Assembly: GCA_900758955.1 (NCBI GenBank)
Contig: CAAETL010000144.1
Span: 1 to 7,513, forward strand
Origin: an uncultured Oscillospiraceae bacterium
Lineage (GTDB): Bacteria > Bacillota > Clostridia > Oscillospirales > Oscillospiraceae
Reading direction: 5' to 3'
Length of the DNA stretch: 7,513 nt
The notes under the pieces are model-generated. The model ran no database searches and was not told the DNA's origin. It was given only the letters and a program-made list of their open reading frames with translations. The position numbers and the translations under genes were made by a program. Positions 6,290 through 7,513 of this stretch are shown here, piece after piece. Each line of letters opens with the position of its first letter. Within the stretch, counting starts at the first letter, position 1.

Positions 6290-6996
6290 ATCAGTATAAA
6301 CTGCTTATCTCCATCGTGCGCCGGGACCAGGGCGAGGACTATCTGGATTTCTTCCACCGCTGCGGGGTGGCAACCAGCTTCGCCAGTCTCTGCAAGGGCA
6401 CGGCCAGCAAAAGCATGCTGGACTACCTGGGACTGGAAAAAACGGAGAAAATCATGCTCCAGTCCATGATTAACGGCGACAATGCCGGGCGGCTGCTCCG
6501 GCGGCTAGTGACCCAGATGGGCATTGACCTGCCGGGCAACGGCATCGCCATGACCATCCCCGTGGGAAGCATCGGCGGCAGGTCCGGCCTGGACTACCTG
6601 GCCCATGGCCAGGACGCGGCCAAACGCGAAGAAAAAGAGGTGAAAAAGGTGAGCGAAATTCCCTACGTCTTAATCATTGCCATTGCGGATAAGGGCACCA
6701 CCGATCTGGTAATGGACGCCGCCCGGTCCGCCGGGGCCCGGGGGGGCACGGTAATCAGCGCCCGGGGAACCGGGGAGGCTTTCACCCAAAAGTTTTTCGG
6801 GGTCTCCATCGCCGCGGAAAAGGAGCTCGTCTACATCGTCTCCCGGAAATCCGACAAGGAGAAGATCATGCGGGCCATTATGGATCAGGCCGGCATCCAT
6901 ACCGACGCCCACGGCGTGGTCTTCGCCCTGCCTGTGGACAGCGTGGCGGGCCTGCGCAGCGTCACCCAGGACGACGACCCGGATGACTCGGTCTAA
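6286..6996 (+). CDS. Tandem PII-like signalling protein, partner of the DUF1538 protein
   Basis: This 236-residue soluble protein contains two PII-like domains, about 1-105 and 124-226, joined by a charged linker (KREEKEVKK). Domain 1 starts YKLLISIVRR and shows KGTASKSMLDYLGL in the T-loop position and GIAMTIPVGSIGG at its end. Domain 2 starts YVLIIAIADKG, has the PII-like GGTVISARGTG entering the T-loop, and ends with GVVFALPVDSVAGL in the place of the nucleotide-binding C-terminal loop. The loop of domain 2 looks shorter than in GlnB/GlnK and lacks the modified tyrosine, so uridylylation is unlikely. PII proteins bind ATP, ADP or other small ligands and dock on membrane transporters. The ATGA overlap with the DUF1538 gene and GGAGGTG (6274-6280) indicate coupled translation and a shared task. 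The longer upstream reading frame to 5881 is not used: it lies out of frame inside the membrane protein gene. Confidence 0.88.
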   Translation: MNQYKLLISIVRRDQGEDYLDFFHRCGVATSFASLCKGTASKSMLDYLGLEKTEKIMLQSMINGDNAGRLLRRLVTQMGIDLPGNGIAMTIPVGSIGGRSGLDYLAHGQDAAKREEKEVKKVSEIPYVLIIAIADKGTTDLVMDAARSAGARGGTVISARGTGEAFTQKFFGVSIAAEKELVYIVSRKSDKEKIMRAIMDQAGIHTDAHGVVFALPVDSVAGLRSVTQDDDPDDSV

Positions 6997-7007
6997 CCGT
7001 ACAAAAT

Positions 7008-7040
7008 AAAGCCCCCGGTGCAGTCTGCGCCGGGGGCTTT
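7008..7040. terminator. Bidirectional terminator between convergent genes
   Basis: AAAGCCCCCGG (7008-7018) pairs perfectly with CCGGGGGCTTT (7030-7040); T-G, G-C and C-G pairs continue inward to a 5-base loop. The plus strand has only three Ts after the stem. The minus strand continues as CTTTATTTTGT, a better U-tract, so it mainly terminates the minus-strand biotin ligase gene while also serving the PII gene. Confidence 0.85.
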
Positions 7041-7055
7041 CCTGGTCTTGGGTTT

Positions 7056-7513
7056 TTACCGGGGCTTGGCGCTCACCTCGCCGCTGTCCAGCCACTCCTC
7101 CCGGCCGTCGCCATAGCGAACCAACAGGCGGCAGGCGTCGTCCAGGTCCAGGGCCACCGCCTCCCGGCACCGCTCGCCCTGCCACACGGTGACGGGCTTT
7201 CCCAGCAGGATGGATCGCTGCCGGTACGCCTCCAAAAAGGCGGTCTTGGGAAGCGCCCGGTAGAATTCCATAAAGTGGTTGACAATCCCCGCCGCCAAAC
7301 GGCACCGGCTGTCCGGGGTGATGGTCTCGGGGGTAAACACCGCCCCCGCCACCTGTTCCAGCTCTGGGGGAAATCCCCCAGGCGGGGGGATCAGGTTTAC
7401 CCCCATCCCCAGCGCCGCGTAATCCAGTCCCTGCATGCCGGGGGTATACGCCCCCTCCACCAGGATACCGCAGACCTTCCGCTGGTCGATCCACACGTCG
7501 TTGACCCACTTAA
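7056..7513 (-). CDS. birA: Biotin-[acetyl-CoA carboxylase] ligase, C-terminal part (runs off right edge)
   Basis: The last 151 codons of a minus-strand gene are visible, beginning KWVNDVWIDQRKVCGILVE at the right edge and ending at a TAA at 7058-7056. This matches the catalytic core of biotin-protein ligase, which makes biotinyl-AMP and attaches biotin to the carrier lysine of biotin enzymes: the KWPND motif, RK-GILVE strand, and GMGVNL are all in order. The final 50 residues or so (LLGKPVTVW, then RLLVRYGDGREEWLDSGEVS) form the SH3-like C-terminal domain. The proline of KWPND is valine here. The GRGRRGR biotin/ATP loop, and any N-terminal DNA-binding domain that would make it the biotin repressor, lie outside the window. 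It converges tail-to-tail with the PII gene, 59 bases between stops. Confidence 0.93.
   Translation of the reverse strand, partial: KWVNDVWIDQRKVCGILVEGAYTPGMQGLDYAALGMGVNLIPPPGGFPPELEQVAGAVFTPETITPDSRCRLAAGIVNHFMEFYRALPKTAFLEAYRQRSILLGKPVTVWQGERCREAVALDLDDACRLLVRYGDGREEWLDSGEVSAKPR

Noticed and set aside
6670..7509. 279-codon minus-strand open frame spanning the PII gene end and the biotin ligase
   Set aside because: It reads the biotin ligase in the wrong frame and crosses the terminator hairpin. The correct frame gives KWVND and GMGVNL.

Overview
The window looks like a chromosomal segment from a GC-rich member of the Firmicutes, probably a gut-type clostridium such as an Oscillospiraceae relative. 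The support is a tryptophan T-box leader (a Gram-positive regulatory device), strong AGGAGG-type ribosome binding sites, GC-rich codon third positions, and a SARP/BTAD regulator with a degenerate PAS-like front end. This placement is inference from family knowledge. No mobile element, CRISPR array, tRNA or rRNA is visible.

Layout. Bases 1-104 hold the start of an unrecognised minus-strand gene running off the left edge. Bases 105-391 have no convincing gene but contain an unusual helically phased array of RGGTT units with T-tracts (213-286). An extended -10 promoter (392-420) then drives a 541-residue regulator (542-2167) with PAS-like, GAF, OmpR-type winged-helix and BTAD parts, followed by a hairpin terminator. 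Bases 2168-2573 hold that terminator, a TTGACA/TATGAT promoter and a complete T-box riboswitch with a UGG (Trp) specifier and a competing antiterminator/terminator pair. It controls trpB-trpA (2574-4527), which overlap by 8 bases and end at a strong terminator.

Bases 4528-4729 hold that terminator and a new extended -10 promoter. The promoter leads into a two-gene operon: a GTG-started, internally duplicated DUF1538 polytopic membrane protein (4730-6289) and, overlapping it by ATGA, a protein with two tandem PII-like domains (6286-6996). A GC hairpin (7008-7040) separates this operon from a convergent minus-strand gene, the C-terminal part of biotin-protein ligase (birA), cut by the right edge.

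How the genes work together. TrpB and TrpA form tryptophan synthase, and the T-box lets transcription proceed when tRNA-Trp is uncharged. The DUF1538/PII pair is best read as a membrane transporter or channel of unknown substrate controlled by a dedicated two-domain PII sensor; it is the best candidate here for an under-described system. The SARP-type regulator has no obvious target inside the window, although the phased repeat between it and the divergent left-edge gene is a plausible binding region.
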